Below are positions 9,202 through 17,673 of a stretch of DNA of 42,856 nt, in pieces. Under the pieces are notes generated by a model. It made no database searches. It had not been told where the DNA came from and worked only from the letters and a program-made list of their open reading frames with translations. This DNA comes from Anoxybacteroides voinovskiense (GTDB lineage: Bacteria; Bacillota; Bacilli; Bacillales; Anoxybacillaceae): positions 1-42,856 of the forward strand of contig NZ_JACIDE010000026.1 of NCBI RefSeq assembly GCF_014196205.1, in the 5' to 3' direction. Position 1 is the stretch's first letter, and the number at the start of each line of letters is the position of its first letter. The translations under genes were made by a program, and so were the position numbers.

Positions 9202-10671
9202 GTGAAAATTTTAATGGTTTGTACAGAAAAACTCCCGGTTCCTCCGATATTGGGCGGGGCGATTCAAACATATATTGCTAGCATTCTTCCCCATTTGCGG
9301 CCATTTCACGACATAACGGTATTAGGAGTGAACGACCCGGCGTTGCCAGACGAAGAAACGGTCGATGGCATTCATTACGTGCGCATCCCTAGAAAAGTAT
9401 TTGAAATTTATCGGGATAATGTCGTCCGTTACATTGAATCCCATCCATTTGATTTCATCCATATTTTTAATCGTCCACGCCTTGTGTTGCCAATTCGCCA
9501 AGTGGCTCCCCATGCTAAACTAATAATAAGCATGCATAACGATATGTTCGATGCAGAAAAAATTGAACCGGAAGAAGCAAATGCGGTCATCGCTACTGTA
9601 TCAGGCATTGTTACGATAAGCAACTATGTCGGAAATGTCATTCGCGAACTATATCCGCAAGCAGCCCCTAAACTTCGTACGATTTACTCTGGGGTAGATG
9701 CCGAACGGTTTTTGCCTGGGACGCACCAAAAGATGCAAAAAATTCGCAACGAACTTCGCAAAGCGCACGGGCTAGAGAATAAAACGGTTATTTTATTTGC
9801 TGGCAGGCTTTCGCGCAATAAAGGAGTCGATAAACTGCTAGAAGCGTTGCCAGCGCTTGCGAAAAAACATAAAGAGTTAGCGCTAGTCATCATCGGCAGT
9901 AAATGGTTTAGCGAAAATAAAGTCAATGATTACGTTGCCTACGTCCGCGCCCTAGCAGGAACCCTTTCGATTCCTGTCGTGACAACGGGGTTTGTAGCAC
10001 CTGATGAAATTCAAAATTGGTTTGCAGCGGCTGATCTATTCGTATGCACGTCACAATGGCAAGAGCCGTTAGCCCGCGTACATTACGAAGCAATGGCAGC
10101 AGGGCTTCCGATTGTTACGACGGCAAGGGGAGGCAATCCAGAAGTAATTTTTGCGAACGAGAACGGATTAGTTGTGGAAAATCCAGAAGACCCGAACGGT
10201 TTTGTTGCTGCGATTTCTCAGCTATTATCGGATAAGGCGAAGATGAAGAAAATGGGGGAAAAAGGAAGGGAATTAGCGCTTTCGCTGTATACGTGGGAGC
10301 GGGTTGCTTCCGAGCTATTAGAAGTGTGGGAACAGGCAGACGAACTAACAGACACGGAAATGACGATCGCTGCCGTTGAACTAACGGAGGCTACACAAAC
10401 AGAAGCGATAACAGAGCAAGAGGAAAAACAAGTAGACGAGAAACAAGCGAAGAAAGAAAAGAAAAAGGAAAAGAAAGAAGAGAAAAAAGCAAAAAAAGCG
10501 GCCAAAGAAAAAGACAAGGAATCGACGCAACCAAACGAAGAAAAAACAACAAAACAGAAGCGGCAACCGTTTATTTTATCTTCTTCTTATACAGACACTT
10601 CCGATTCGAAAAAGAAAAAGAAGGGCGGTTCGAGTGATAGAAAGACGGGAAGCGGATTTATCATCAGCTAA
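9202..10671 (+). CDS. cotSA: GT4 glycosyltransferase, CotSA-like, with charged tail
   Basis: The protein has 489 aa. Residues 1-380 form a GT-B fold of family GT4, with ILFAGRLSRNKGVDKLLEAL (donor phosphate binding), SQWQEPLARVHYEAMAAGLPIVTT (E-x7-E region) and a glycine-rich acceptor loop GGAIQTY. The remaining 100 residues are low-complexity, with runs of Lys, Glu and Ala (about 425-460), and end in GSGFIIS. B. subtilis CotSA is about 377 aa, so the tail is an addition. It could tether the enzyme to the coat. Start is GTG behind GGGAGGGG; cotranscribed with cotS. Confidence 0.88.
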   Translation: MKILMVCTEKLPVPPILGGAIQTYIASILPHLRPFHDITVLGVNDPALPDEETVDGIHYVRIPRKVFEIYRDNVVRYIESHPFDFIHIFNRPRLVLPIRQVAPHAKLIISMHNDMFDAEKIEPEEANAVIATVSGIVTISNYVGNVIRELYPQAAPKLRTIYSGVDAERFLPGTHQKMQKIRNELRKAHGLENKTVILFAGRLSRNKGVDKLLEALPALAKKHKELALVIIGSKWFSENKVNDYVAYVRALAGTLSIPVVTTGFVAPDEIQNWFAAADLFVCTSQWQEPLARVHYEAMAAGLPIVTTARGGNPEVIFANENGLVVENPEDPNGFVAAISQLLSDKAKMKKMGEKGRELALSLYTWERVASELLEVWEQADELTDTEMTIAAVELTEATQTEAITEQEEKQVDEKQAKKEKKKEKKEEKKAKKAAKEKDKESTQPNEEKTTKQKRQPFILSSSYTDTSDSKKKKKGGSSDRKTGSGFIIS

Positions 10672-10672
10672 A

Positions 10673-10701
10673 AAAGACGCCTAATAAAGGCATCTTTTTT
10701 T
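10673..10701. terminator. Bidirectional terminator between convergent glycosyltransferases
   Basis: Arms AAAAAAGACGCCT / AGGCATCTTTTTT form a stem with a short loop, flanked by A and T tracts. It overlaps the last codons of the minus-strand gene. Confidence 0.88.
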
Positions 10702-11832
10702 TGCCGCTTCTTCGTAGACAGCCATGAGTCGTTCAGCGACGTGGGAAAAGAAAAATTTTTCTTCTACTTCTGTGCGCGCGCGGCGAGCCATCGCTTGCGC
10801 TTCGCTCTCATGAACGAGCATGTAATGAATCGCCTCGGCAAAGGCAGCAGGATTGGCATAGTCATCGATGACGAATCCAGTTTTTTTATGTTGAATGATT
10901 TCAGCATTGCCGCCGCGGTTGGTCGTAATCATTGGAATGCCGGCAGCCATCGCTTCATAATGAACGCGCGCGAGCGGTTCATGCCATTGCGAGCTGCAAA
11001 CGAAGACGTCAGCGCTAAGCAATAGATGTGGGATTTGCTGGGCAGGGACGTAGTTCGTAAAAAGAACTCGATTTCCAAATGGCATAGCGAGACGATGCAG
11101 TTCGCGAACATAATCGTCCCAACTATTTTCGCTAAACCAGCGACCGCCAGCGATAACAAGCACCGCGTTTCGATAGCGGGAAAGAACAGTACGCATCGCG
11201 CGAAGGAGGACGTGTGGCCCTTTCGTTTTACTTAACCTCCCGATAAATAAAATGACTTTTTCGTCTTTTATTCCGAGTATTTTCCGTATTTCGTTTCTTT
11301 TTTGCTGTCCTTCTTCTGTCCAAACCGGAACGAATATTTTTTCATCGACTCCTGAATAAATGACGCGTATTTTTTCTTCTGGCACGTCGTACCGTTTTCG
11401 TACCGTTTGTTTAATATAGTTACTGACAGTAGTAAGCATTGTGCTATCTTTCAGCGCTTGTTCAGCTTTTTCTTTTGTTATCTTCAACGGGGAAAACATA
11501 TCGTTGTGCAAGCTTAATACAATGGCGCTTTGCGGCGCTGCTTCTTTATATTGGCTGACGCGAGCGGGGCGGTTAAACACATGGATGACATCAAACGTCC
11601 GCTTCGTTAACGCATTGGCAACGTCTTGTTCGTACGTTTCTTTCGGAAAGCGTATATATTCAATTCCGTTCGTCACCTCGTTCATCGGCAATGATGGATC
11701 GGTAATCGAAAAAATCGTTAAATGATGTGCTTTTGCAATAAAAGGAGCGATCCCGTCAATCATTAGCTGGATCGCTCCGCCTTTCACGGCGGGGGAAGGC
11801 AACTTTTCTGTGCAAATATACGCAATATTCAC
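10681..11832 (-). CDS. ytcC: GT4 glycosyltransferase, YtcC-like
   Basis: This protein of about 383 aa is a close paralogue of the convergent CotSA. Both begin with CTEKLP, GGAIQ and continue with the FNRP and SQWHEPLARVHYEAMAAGIP motifs, and both have an ILFIGRLSKTKGPHVLL-type donor site. It lacks the charged tail. The start is GTG 11832, overlapping the epimerase stop as GTGA with Shine-Dalgarno GGGAGG; longer readings upstream lie inside the epimerase gene. Third gene of a ytcA-ytcB-ytcC-like operon, so it probably uses the sugar made by the two enzymes upstream. Confidence 0.88.
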   Translation of the reverse strand: MNIAYICTEKLPSPAVKGGAIQLMIDGIAPFIAKAHHLTIFSITDPSLPMNEVTNGIEYIRFPKETYEQDVANALTKRTFDVIHVFNRPARVSQYKEAAPQSAIVLSLHNDMFSPLKITKEKAEQALKDSTMLTTVSNYIKQTVRKRYDVPEEKIRVIYSGVDEKIFVPVWTEEGQQKRNEIRKILGIKDEKVILFIGRLSKTKGPHVLLRAMRTVLSRYRNAVLVIAGGRWFSENSWDDYVRELHRLAMPFGNRVLFTNYVPAQQIPHLLLSADVFVCSSQWHEPLARVHYEAMAAGIPMITTNRGGNAEIIQHKKTGFVIDDYANPAAFAEAIHYMLVHESEAQAMARRARTEVEEKFFFSHVAERLMAVYEEAAKKRCLY

Positions 11833-12785
11833 TCGTATTCCTCCCGATAAAGGTTGCGAATATATTCGATTTCCCTTAGTAGTCCTTCTTTTAATGTCAC
11901 TTTTGGACAGTATTGTAAATAGTGCTCGGCGCGGGAAAGATCGGCCCATGTGTGTTTCGGTTCTCCGATCGCAGACGCTACATATTTTCGAATCGCTTTT
12001 TTTCCCGTCAACTCTTCTAGCAATGCGATGACGTCATTGACGGAAGCTCTTTCTTTGCCGCCGATGTTCATCGTTTGGCCGATCGTTGCTTCATTGCCTA
12101 ATACTGAAGCGGTGCCATCGACGCAATCGGAAATATATGTGAAGTCGCGGGATTGCGTGCCATCGCCAAAAATCGTGAGCGGTTCATTGTTTAATAGCTG
12201 TTTAATAAAGCGATGAAACGACATATCCGTCCGCTGCCGCGGACCATATACGGTAAAATAGCGAAGAACGACTGTTGGGATGCCGAACGTCGTATAATAT
12301 ACGCGACATAAATGTTCCCCTGTTAGTTTCGTAATGCCGTATGGCGAGAGGGGAGCTGGCTCCATCGTTTCAGATAATTTTCCGTCTTTTTCGCCATACA
12401 CGGAAGAAGTGGAGGCGTAAATAAATTGCTGAATCTGTGTATGTTTGCACGCTTCTAACAATTGTTGGGTGACGGAAATGTTATGAAGTGCGTACGCGGC
12501 GAACTCGCTTCCCCAACTTGTGCGCACGCCTGGCATTCCTGCTAAATGGTAGACGACATCGGCATCTTTTAGCAGTTCATGTAACGGTGCGGTTAGTAAA
12601 TTTTCTGAAATAAACGTAAAGCGAGGATGGGCAAGTAATGATTGAAGGTTGAATGCTTTTAGGTGGGCAGGTGTCGGACCAACCCACCCATCAATGCCAA
12701 CGACGGTATGTTGTTCGTCTTCGAGCAATTTTTCACATAAATGTGAACCGATAAAGCCTGCTGCTCCAGTAACGATAATTTTCAC
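11829..12785 (-). CDS. ytcB: NAD-dependent sugar epimerase, YtcB-like
   Basis: The 318-aa extended short-chain dehydrogenase has the Rossmann motif GAAGFIGSHLCEKL at residues 7-20, Ser/Thr catalytic STSSVYG, and the catalytic YGITK (YxxxK). The closest known activity is UDP-glucuronate 4-epimerase, giving UDP-galacturonate, which fits its position right after a UDP-glucose dehydrogenase; UDP-glucose 4-epimerase activity is the alternative. Start is GTG 12785, overlapping the dehydrogenase stop as GTGA. Probably supplies a uronic acid sugar for the spore surface. Confidence 0.88.
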   Translation of the reverse strand: MKIIVTGAAGFIGSHLCEKLLEDEQHTVVGIDGWVGPTPAHLKAFNLQSLLAHPRFTFISENLLTAPLHELLKDADVVYHLAGMPGVRTSWGSEFAAYALHNISVTQQLLEACKHTQIQQFIYASTSSVYGEKDGKLSETMEPAPLSPYGITKLTGEHLCRVYYTTFGIPTVVLRYFTVYGPRQRTDMSFHRFIKQLLNNEPLTIFGDGTQSRDFTYISDCVDGTASVLGNEATIGQTMNIGGKERASVNDVIALLEELTGKKAIRKYVASAIGEPKHTWADLSRAEHYLQYCPKVTLKEGLLREIEYIRNLYREEYE

Positions 12786-14065
12786 CCGACACCAACTCCT
12801 ATATAATGTAATCCCACTTCCTCAAGTTTTGTGCGGTTCAAACAATTGCGCGCATCTAGCACGACGATCCCGTTCATTCGTTGTTTCACTTTTTCCCAGT
12901 CTAATTGCTGAAACTCCGGCCAATCGGTCGCGATGACGAGTACATCCGCTTCGTGTAACGCTTCCATAATAGTGGATGTTTGCACGACGTTTGGCATGTC
13001 GCTACTTAATGTTGCTTTTGGATCATAGGCACGGATGGCGCAGCCAACCTCGCTAAGTTTACGGATAAATCGTTCCGCTGGCGATTCACGTGTATCGTCG
13101 GTATTTGGTTTAAAGGCGATGCCAAGCACAGCAATCGTTTGTCGCGGCAAATCATGGACGGTTTCATGTAGCTTGCGGAGATATACGTCGATTTGTGATT
13201 CGTTGACACGCTGAGTGGCTTGCAATAGGAGCGGTTCAATGTTTTTCCTCCGGGCTGTTTGCTCAAGGGAGCGAACGTCTTTCGGAAAACACGACCCTCC
13301 GTAGCCGAGCCCTGCTTGTAAAAAATGCGGACCGATGCGCGGGTCACAACCGATTCCTTTCGCGACATCGTTGACGTTAACGGAGAACGCATCGCAAATG
13401 CGGGCGATTTCGTTAATAAAAGAAATTTTCATCGCTAAAAATGCATTCGATGCATATTTAATCATTTCCGCTCCTGTAAGGCTTGTGACGATATACGGTG
13501 CCGAAATGCCTGTATACATCGTTTTCATTACTTCGAGCGATTGGTCGTCGTCATTGCGAAGACCGACGACAATTTTGTCAGCGTTCAACATATCGGAAAT
13601 GGCTGAGCCTTCCCGCAAAAATTCTGGATTAGAAACAATATGGAATAAATGTGGAGGAACTCCTTTTTCGATAAGCGTTTCATAGACCCATTCGTTTGTC
13701 CCCGGCGGCACGGTGCTTTTTATAATAATCGTTTTATGCGAATGAATGTGTGGGGCTAATTGGTCGAGAGCCGATTGAAGGAAGCGTAAATCGGTGCTCC
13801 CATCCGGCAAGGACGGCGTTCCGACACAAATGATAATAACAGGAAATGTCGCCCCTTCTGCCAAGGACGTCGTAAAGAAAAGCGATGATTGATTTTTTTC
13901 GATTAGTTCATGCAATCCTGGTTCATAAATGGGCACATGCCCACTAGTTAGTTGCTTGATTTTATGCGCATCTCGATCGACGCAGCAAACCGTGTGGCCA
14001 AGTTCTGCTAAAACGGCTGCGGTCGTCAGTCCGACGTATCCTGCTCCGATAATAGTGATTTTCAT
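12782..14065 (-). CDS. ytcA: UDP-glucose 6-dehydrogenase, YtcA-like
   Basis: The 427-aa protein oxidises UDP-glucose twice with NAD to UDP-glucuronate. It has the N-terminal GAGYVGLTTAAVLAELGH cofactor site, KSTVPPGT, the SNPEFLREG region and the catalytic Cys in GYGGSCFPKD near residue 257, followed by FKPNTDDTRESPA in the C-terminal UDP-binding domain. It is first in the three-gene minus-strand operon, with a strong AAGGAG. TuaD is the vegetative paralogue in B. subtilis; the context here favours the sporulation-linked YtcA. Confidence 0.92.
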   Translation of the reverse strand: MKITIIGAGYVGLTTAAVLAELGHTVCCVDRDAHKIKQLTSGHVPIYEPGLHELIEKNQSSLFFTTSLAEGATFPVIIICVGTPSLPDGSTDLRFLQSALDQLAPHIHSHKTIIIKSTVPPGTNEWVYETLIEKGVPPHLFHIVSNPEFLREGSAISDMLNADKIVVGLRNDDDQSLEVMKTMYTGISAPYIVTSLTGAEMIKYASNAFLAMKISFINEIARICDAFSVNVNDVAKGIGCDPRIGPHFLQAGLGYGGSCFPKDVRSLEQTARRKNIEPLLLQATQRVNESQIDVYLRKLHETVHDLPRQTIAVLGIAFKPNTDDTRESPAERFIRKLSEVGCAIRAYDPKATLSSDMPNVVQTSTIMEALHEADVLVIATDWPEFQQLDWEKVKQRMNGIVVLDARNCLNRTKLEEVGLHYIGVGVG

Positions 14066-14085
14066 GGAAACACTCCTTTCATTAG

Positions 14086-14114
14086 ACGGAAAAAACCAGG
14101 CGTATACCTGGTTC
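14086..14114 (-). terminator. Terminator between the small coat-type gene and ytcA
   Basis: AACCAGG / CCTGGTT form a stem with a 6-nt loop. On the minus strand it is followed by a run of T, so it ends the transcript of the gene at 14120-14413. Confidence 0.75.
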
Positions 14115-14119
14115 TTCCG

Positions 14120-14413
14120 TTATTCCTCTTCTTCATCTGATTGAGCGGAAGATGGTGTATCAAGCGAGGTAATTGTTCCGACGGGAACGGTAATCCGTTT
14201 TTCTCCATCTGGATAAAACGAGTCGGTTACTAAAGTAACCAACCATTTTTTAGGATGAAACGATTGGAAAATAGCGTTATAATACGTCTGTTTTTTTGTA
14301 TGGACGTTGATTTCTGTCCCAGGCTGCAGCGTTTGTAGCTGGGCAATAATCGCTTCGTCTGCTGCGGTTAATGTTTTCTTCAGCGGTTTCGTATGCACAA
14401 ATACGCTATACAT
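14120..14413 (-). CDS. Small protein resembling the CotO C-terminal half
   Basis: This protein of about 97 aa begins MYSVFVHTKPLKK and ends in an acidic tail (DEEEE). Its middle (TKKQTYYNAIF, then GEKRITVPVGTITSLD) follows the same strand pattern as the C-terminal half of CotO (TKKGVYEGFI, GEKITIPFKQVESVSL). Both look like a small Sm-like barrel. The start at 14413 is chosen because the upstream ATG at 14431 overlaps the Shine-Dalgarno AAAGGAG. A coat role is inferred from the neighbours and the resemblance only. Confidence 0.65.
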   Translation of the reverse strand: MYSVFVHTKPLKKTLTAADEAIIAQLQTLQPGTEINVHTKKQTYYNAIFQSFHPKKWLVTLVTDSFYPDGEKRITVPVGTITSLDTPSSAQSDEEEE

Positions 14414-14563
14414 GACAGTCACTCCTTTCATCGTGCAACACCTACTGTATCATATGAAACGTTGGGAAAATGGCTTAGACAGACGCCTAACGTGGTGTAG
14501 AAAACGGGAAACTAGTCGTTGTTGCTGACATATAATGGGGAAAAAAGCGGTGGAGGAGAAGAC

Positions 14564-14911
14564 ATGGGGAATCCGTTTTTCTTTTTCGTGTTTTCACTAG
14601 CAAGTTTCCGTTTAACGAGATTGATTGTGTACGATACGATTACATCGTTTCTTCGTAAGCCGTTTCATGAAATAGTGGAGGAAACGATGCCGGACGGAAC
14701 GACAGAAACGTTTCTTGTTGTAAAGGGAGAAGGGGGGAGAAAGTGGATTGGGGAGTTGCTAAGTTGCTATTGGTGCACAGGAATATGGTGTGCGGGGGGA
14801 TTGTACGTCGGCTATACGATATGGCCGGACGTATTTGAACCGTTGATTATTGTGTTAGCGATAGCTGGATGCGCTTCGTTTTTCGAAACAATTGTCCAAA
14901 AGCTTTCATAA
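14564..14911 (+). CDS. yjcA: DUF1360 membrane protein, YjcA-like
   Basis: This protein of about 115 aa starts at ATG 14564 behind GGAGGAG. It has an N-terminal hydrophobic segment with SFRLTRLIVYDTITSFLRKPF, then a soluble patch, then GELLSCYWCTGIWCAGG with three Cys residues, and a last hydrophobic helix. These are the DUF1360 hallmarks. In B. subtilis yjcA is a sporulation-expressed gene downstream of the cotVWXYZ cluster, and this gene sits in the equivalent place. Its molecular role is unknown. Confidence 0.72.
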   Translation: MGNPFFFFVFSLASFRLTRLIVYDTITSFLRKPFHEIVEETMPDGTTETFLVVKGEGGRKWIGELLSCYWCTGIWCAGGLYVGYTIWPDVFEPLIIVLAIAGCASFFETIVQKLS

Positions 14912-14914
14912 CAA

Positions 14915-14943
14915 AAATCTCTCCTCATATCGATGAGGAGAGG
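14915..14943. terminator. Bidirectional hairpin between convergent genes
   Basis: CTCTCCTCA / TGAGGAGAG with a short loop lies between yjcA and the convergent coiled-coil gene, with A-rich sequence on one side. Confidence 0.6.
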
Positions 14944-15684
14944 TTATTTGTTAAGAACGATGCGGTTTAGCGAAGCGACGCCGTTAGGAAGCTCATTTCC
15001 ATAAACAAACCCGTCAATAACGGTCGAAGGGGCGTTTTTTATCCGAATTTGCAGATTAGTAAGCCGGAGTTGCTCGTTTGGGAGCAGTGGTTTTTGCTGA
15101 AATGGCTTAATCCAGTATTCCCCATCGTTTTTAATTCGTTCGCGCCAATTTTCATACGCAAAAATCCACTCGGCATCGTCCACTTCTTTCGTTGAATATG
15201 TAGCGATTTTTCCGCTTAACTCGGCTGCTGTATTTGGGCGGATGTGAAGGCAGACGATGATGTTTTGCAGCGGTTCTGTTCCGATGTTTTGCACGAAAAA
15301 ATCGCTAATAACGAGCGTTTCTTCTTCAGAAGTTTCAGGAAGAACAACGGAATAGGCAAAAAATGCTTGCACGTTCATTACCGTTTGCTTTTTCTCTTCG
15401 GGCACTTTCCATTTTTTTAATTGCTGAATTTGCCGCTCTGCTTCTTCTAAAGCAACTTCATACGATAGTAGCTGCTGTTCAAGCTGGGCGATTTGTTTTT
15501 CGTACGTTTCTACATGCATAGACTGTGTCTCATACAGTTTATCAAGTAACAACTCGTTGCGCAGTTTTTCTTTTTGCAATTCTGTCTCTAACGTCTTTAT
15601 TTGTTGCTCGTATTTAGCGATTTCCGCGCGGTAATAAATTAATTTTTGCTGCAGCTGAATATGCTCGTTTGGGGGTTTTTTTCC
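14944..15684 (-). CDS. Coiled-coil protein of the spore gene cluster
   Basis: The protein has about 247-249 aa (MGKKPP or MQMGKKPP start, both behind GGAGGGG). Residues 10-110 form a long coiled coil rich in Gln, Glu and Lys, opening with QQKLIYYRAEIAKYEQQ. Residues 120-247 form a beta-rich globular domain with no motif I recognise. The opening helix resembles that of the gene at 16684 (KQRIIYLQSELARYKAK). No signal peptide is seen. Its placement beside coat genes suggests a sporulation role, not otherwise supported. Confidence 0.7.
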   Translation of the reverse strand, partial: GKKPPNEHIQLQQKLIYYRAEIAKYEQQIKTLETELQKEKLRNELLLDKLYETQSMHVETYEKQIAQLEQQLLSYEVALEEAERQIQQLKKWKVPEEKKQTVMNVQAFFAYSVVLPETSEEETLVISDFFVQNIGTEPLQNIIVCLHIRPNTAAELSGKIATYSTKEVDDAEWIFAYENWRERIKNDGEYWIKPFQQKPLLPNEQLRLTNLQIRIKNAPSTVIDGFVYGNELPNGVASLNRIVLNK

Positions 15685-15744
15685 CATCTGCACCCCTCCT
15701 TTACAGCTATATATATGTGCTTATCATTCATCCGATGAGAAAAA

Positions 15745-15778
15745 ACAAAAAAGGCTGTTGAATGTGGCAACAGCCTAA
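15745..15778 (-). terminator. Terminator of the 238-aa coat-type gene
   Basis: AGGCTGTTG / CAACAGCCT form a 9-bp stem followed on the minus strand by a long T-tract. Confidence 0.88.
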
Positions 15779-15788
15779 CTCGTAAAGT

Positions 15789-16505
15789 TTAGCGGCTCGG
15801 GAATACTTCAGGGCATTGCGGTGGGAATTTGTCTGTTGGGCAAAGCGTTGCTTCTAAAATTTCTTCGCGCGGTTTGCAGAAGCGAGCTTCGACTTCGATT
15901 TTTACTTCTGCTTCCATTTGCACTTCTAAGCAAAGGGTAATCGAAACGTCTAGTTGCGAGAAGTTGTTTGTGCAAATAAGGCTCGCGTCGCATTCGAAGA
16001 AGGAGATGTGGCAGTCGAGCGTTGTTCCTTCTGGTGCGCATAAAATAAATGTTTGTGCGGTAGCGAATGGAATAGCATTTGATTCGCAAACGACTTGCCC
16101 GTTAGCGTTTAAAATTTGCACGACGACATGCCCTTTGACAAGCACTTTTACTTTTTGCAACGTGACTTCATCGCCTGACGGAAGTGTAACGGTAACTGGT
16201 TGGCGACCGTTTGGTTGGATAATTTCTTGGCAAATGAGCGCATCGTTGTCGACGACTGGATCAATTCGATTGCCGTCTTCATCAGATAAGAAGCAGCGGA
16301 TTGTAAAATCGTGTGGGTTCATTCCGTTCGATGTGAAGAAGTCACAAATGCTTTCGTGGTTTCGCGGACATTTGTCGCTTGGGAAGATTGTTTCTAGTTC
16401 ATTGTTCGAAAAGCTTCTGAGCGGCACATCGACTTGGCGTGTAACCCAGTCGTACACTTTACGAGTCTTAATACATACTTTTTCTTTATGATGAGAGTGA
16501 CCCAT
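15789..16505 (-). CDS. Cys-containing beta-rich protein, probable spore surface protein
   Basis: The 238-aa protein begins MGHSHHKEKVCIKTRKVYDW; the start is fixed by CAGGAGG upstream. It is made of repeated short beta strands with Cys spread along the chain (VCIK, DKCPRN, SICDFF, IRCFL, LICQEI, VVCES, FILCAP, LDCHI, FFECD, LICTNN, ITLCLE, RFCKP, LCPTD, PQCPE). This recalls secreted or coat-type SPOCS-like or jelly-roll proteins that become cross-linked. I do not recognise a named family. It is monocistronic with its own terminator. A structural spore role is inferred. Confidence 0.65.
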   Translation of the reverse strand: MGHSHHKEKVCIKTRKVYDWVTRQVDVPLRSFSNNELETIFPSDKCPRNHESICDFFTSNGMNPHDFTIRCFLSDEDGNRIDPVVDNDALICQEIIQPNGRQPVTVTLPSGDEVTLQKVKVLVKGHVVVQILNANGQVVCESNAIPFATAQTFILCAPEGTTLDCHISFFECDASLICTNNFSQLDVSITLCLEVQMEAEVKIEVEARFCKPREEILEATLCPTDKFPPQCPEVFPSR

Positions 16506-16683
16506 AACTTTTTCCTCCTGTTTAAAATTTTTCCCACAGAAATATGTGGGTGTTAGGACTACTGTATAGTATGAAAAAGTTAGGTAAATGTGCCGTGACA
16601 AAAGCGGAAATTTCATTTTTTTGGTCTAAACAGCTGGGCAGGTGAATTTGTTGTAAGTAGAACGATGGAAAGGGGGACTGTGT

Positions 16684-17127
16684 GTGAAAGCGAAGCAGGC
16701 AGACGATATTGTTCTTTTAAAACAACGGATTATTTATTTACAATCTGAGCTAGCACGCTACAAGGCGAAAGCATACGAGGAAGGAGATATTGTCTTAGAG
16801 AATGAGCGATTAAAAGAAGCGCTCGAAAAGGCGGAGGCAAAAATAAAAGAGCTAACGAAACAAGTCGAAGCTGTGATAGCGGAAAACGTTGTGTTGAAGG
16901 AGCTTGCTTTATTAAGCGAACAGCGTTATGAACAATTAGAAAAGGTAAAGCGAGAAAAAGCAGAGTTGGAGCAGCAGTTGGGGCAATCTCGATCGAACAG
17001 AAGTGCAGAAGAAAGCGAAAGCTGGTTTTTGCATACGCTGAGACAGCAAAACGCAATCGCCAAGCATGAAAAAAGGGAACCATCATCGCTTTCAAGCCCG
17101 TTTTCGTTTAGCGGAGAAGAGGATTAG
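16684..17127 (+). CDS. Short coiled-coil protein
   Basis: The 147-aa protein starts at GTG 16684 behind AAAGGGG. Residues 8-105 are one nearly uninterrupted coiled coil (KQRIIYLQSELARYKAKAYE onward) and the rest is polar and Ser-rich. The first helix shares the pattern Q-x-x-I-Y-x-x-x-E-[LI]-A-x-Y with the gene at 14944-15684. No catalytic motif, membrane segment or export signal is visible. Position suggests a coat or morphogenetic function. Confidence 0.65.
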   Translation: MKAKQADDIVLLKQRIIYLQSELARYKAKAYEEGDIVLENERLKEALEKAEAKIKELTKQVEAVIAENVVLKELALLSEQRYEQLEKVKREKAELEQQLGQSRSNRSAEESESWFLHTLRQQNAIAKHEKREPSSLSSPFSFSGEED

Positions 17128-17218
17128 CCATCCCATGCAGCAAAATGGGAACTTGACCGTTACCAATCGCTTTTTTCCTTCATACAATAACGATAACTTT
17201 ACACATGGAGGGGAAAAA

Positions 17219-17338
17219 ATGAGCGGGAAAAAGCCGATTGTGATTAGCGGGACGAAGGCGTATCCTTTATATTCATCGTCTATGGAGAAAGGGAAAAAAG
17301 GCGGCTGTGGGTGTGGGAAGCCAATTAAGAAAAAGTAA
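17219..17338 (+). CDS. 39-aa Gly/Cys-tailed small protein
   Basis: ATG 17219 follows the strong Shine-Dalgarno GGAGGGG. The protein begins MSGKKPIVISGTKAYPLYSS and ends in a GGCGCGKP box and Lys residues. The size, Tyr residues and CxC tail are common in small coat proteins, but I recognise no family. A terminator follows at once. Confidence 0.65.
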   Translation: MSGKKPIVISGTKAYPLYSSSMEKGKKGGCGCGKPIKKK

Positions 17339-17345
17339 CGAATCG

Positions 17346-17380
17346 TGAGGATTATCGGAAAGGATAATCCTTTTTTTATG
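17346..17380 (+). terminator. Terminator after the 39-aa gene
   Basis: GGATTATC / GATAATCC form a stem with a short loop, followed by a run of seven T. Confidence 0.88.
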
Positions 17381-17459
17381 GAAAATGCCTATACCATATT
17401 CGTGACAAGTGCATAGTCTAATGGTGCAAACCTTTCTATAGATGAAGGAGGAAGTGAAC

Positions 17460-17660
17460 ATGTCAGAACATAAAAAAGCGCGTGTCATTCATGTCGATAA
17501 ATTAATCGTGCATGCGGACGAGGTCGTGATTATCCCGAAAAGACGCTTGCACGACCCATGGTTTTCTCCACGGCGCGATCGTGACGAAGACGTCGAGGAA
17601 ATACAAGAAAACGTAGCCGACGATAATGACGGAGAGCGACGTCCGTTTTCTTGGATTTAA
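17460..17660 (+). CDS. 66-aa charged small protein
   Basis: ATG 17460 lies behind AAGGAGG. The first 30 residues alternate hydrophobic and charged (ARVIHVDKLIVHADEVVIIP), which suggests two short beta strands. The second half is strongly acidic with Arg clusters (RRDRDEDVEEIQEN). No family is recognised. It precedes the membrane gene by 13 bp and is probably cotranscribed with it. Confidence 0.6.
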   Translation: MSEHKKARVIHVDKLIVHADEVVIIPKRRLHDPWFSPRRDRDEDVEEIQENVADDNDGERRPFSWI

Positions 17661-17673
17661 GTGAGGTGAGAGC

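Noticed and set aside
10390-10580. Minus-strand Phe/Leu-rich frames over the cotSA tail
   Set aside because: They are the reverse of Lys/Glu codon runs and have no ribosome sites.
11833-11949. Longer start for the YtcC-like glycosyltransferase
   Set aside because: It would lie within the epimerase gene; the GTGA overlap with GGGAGG gives a clear start.
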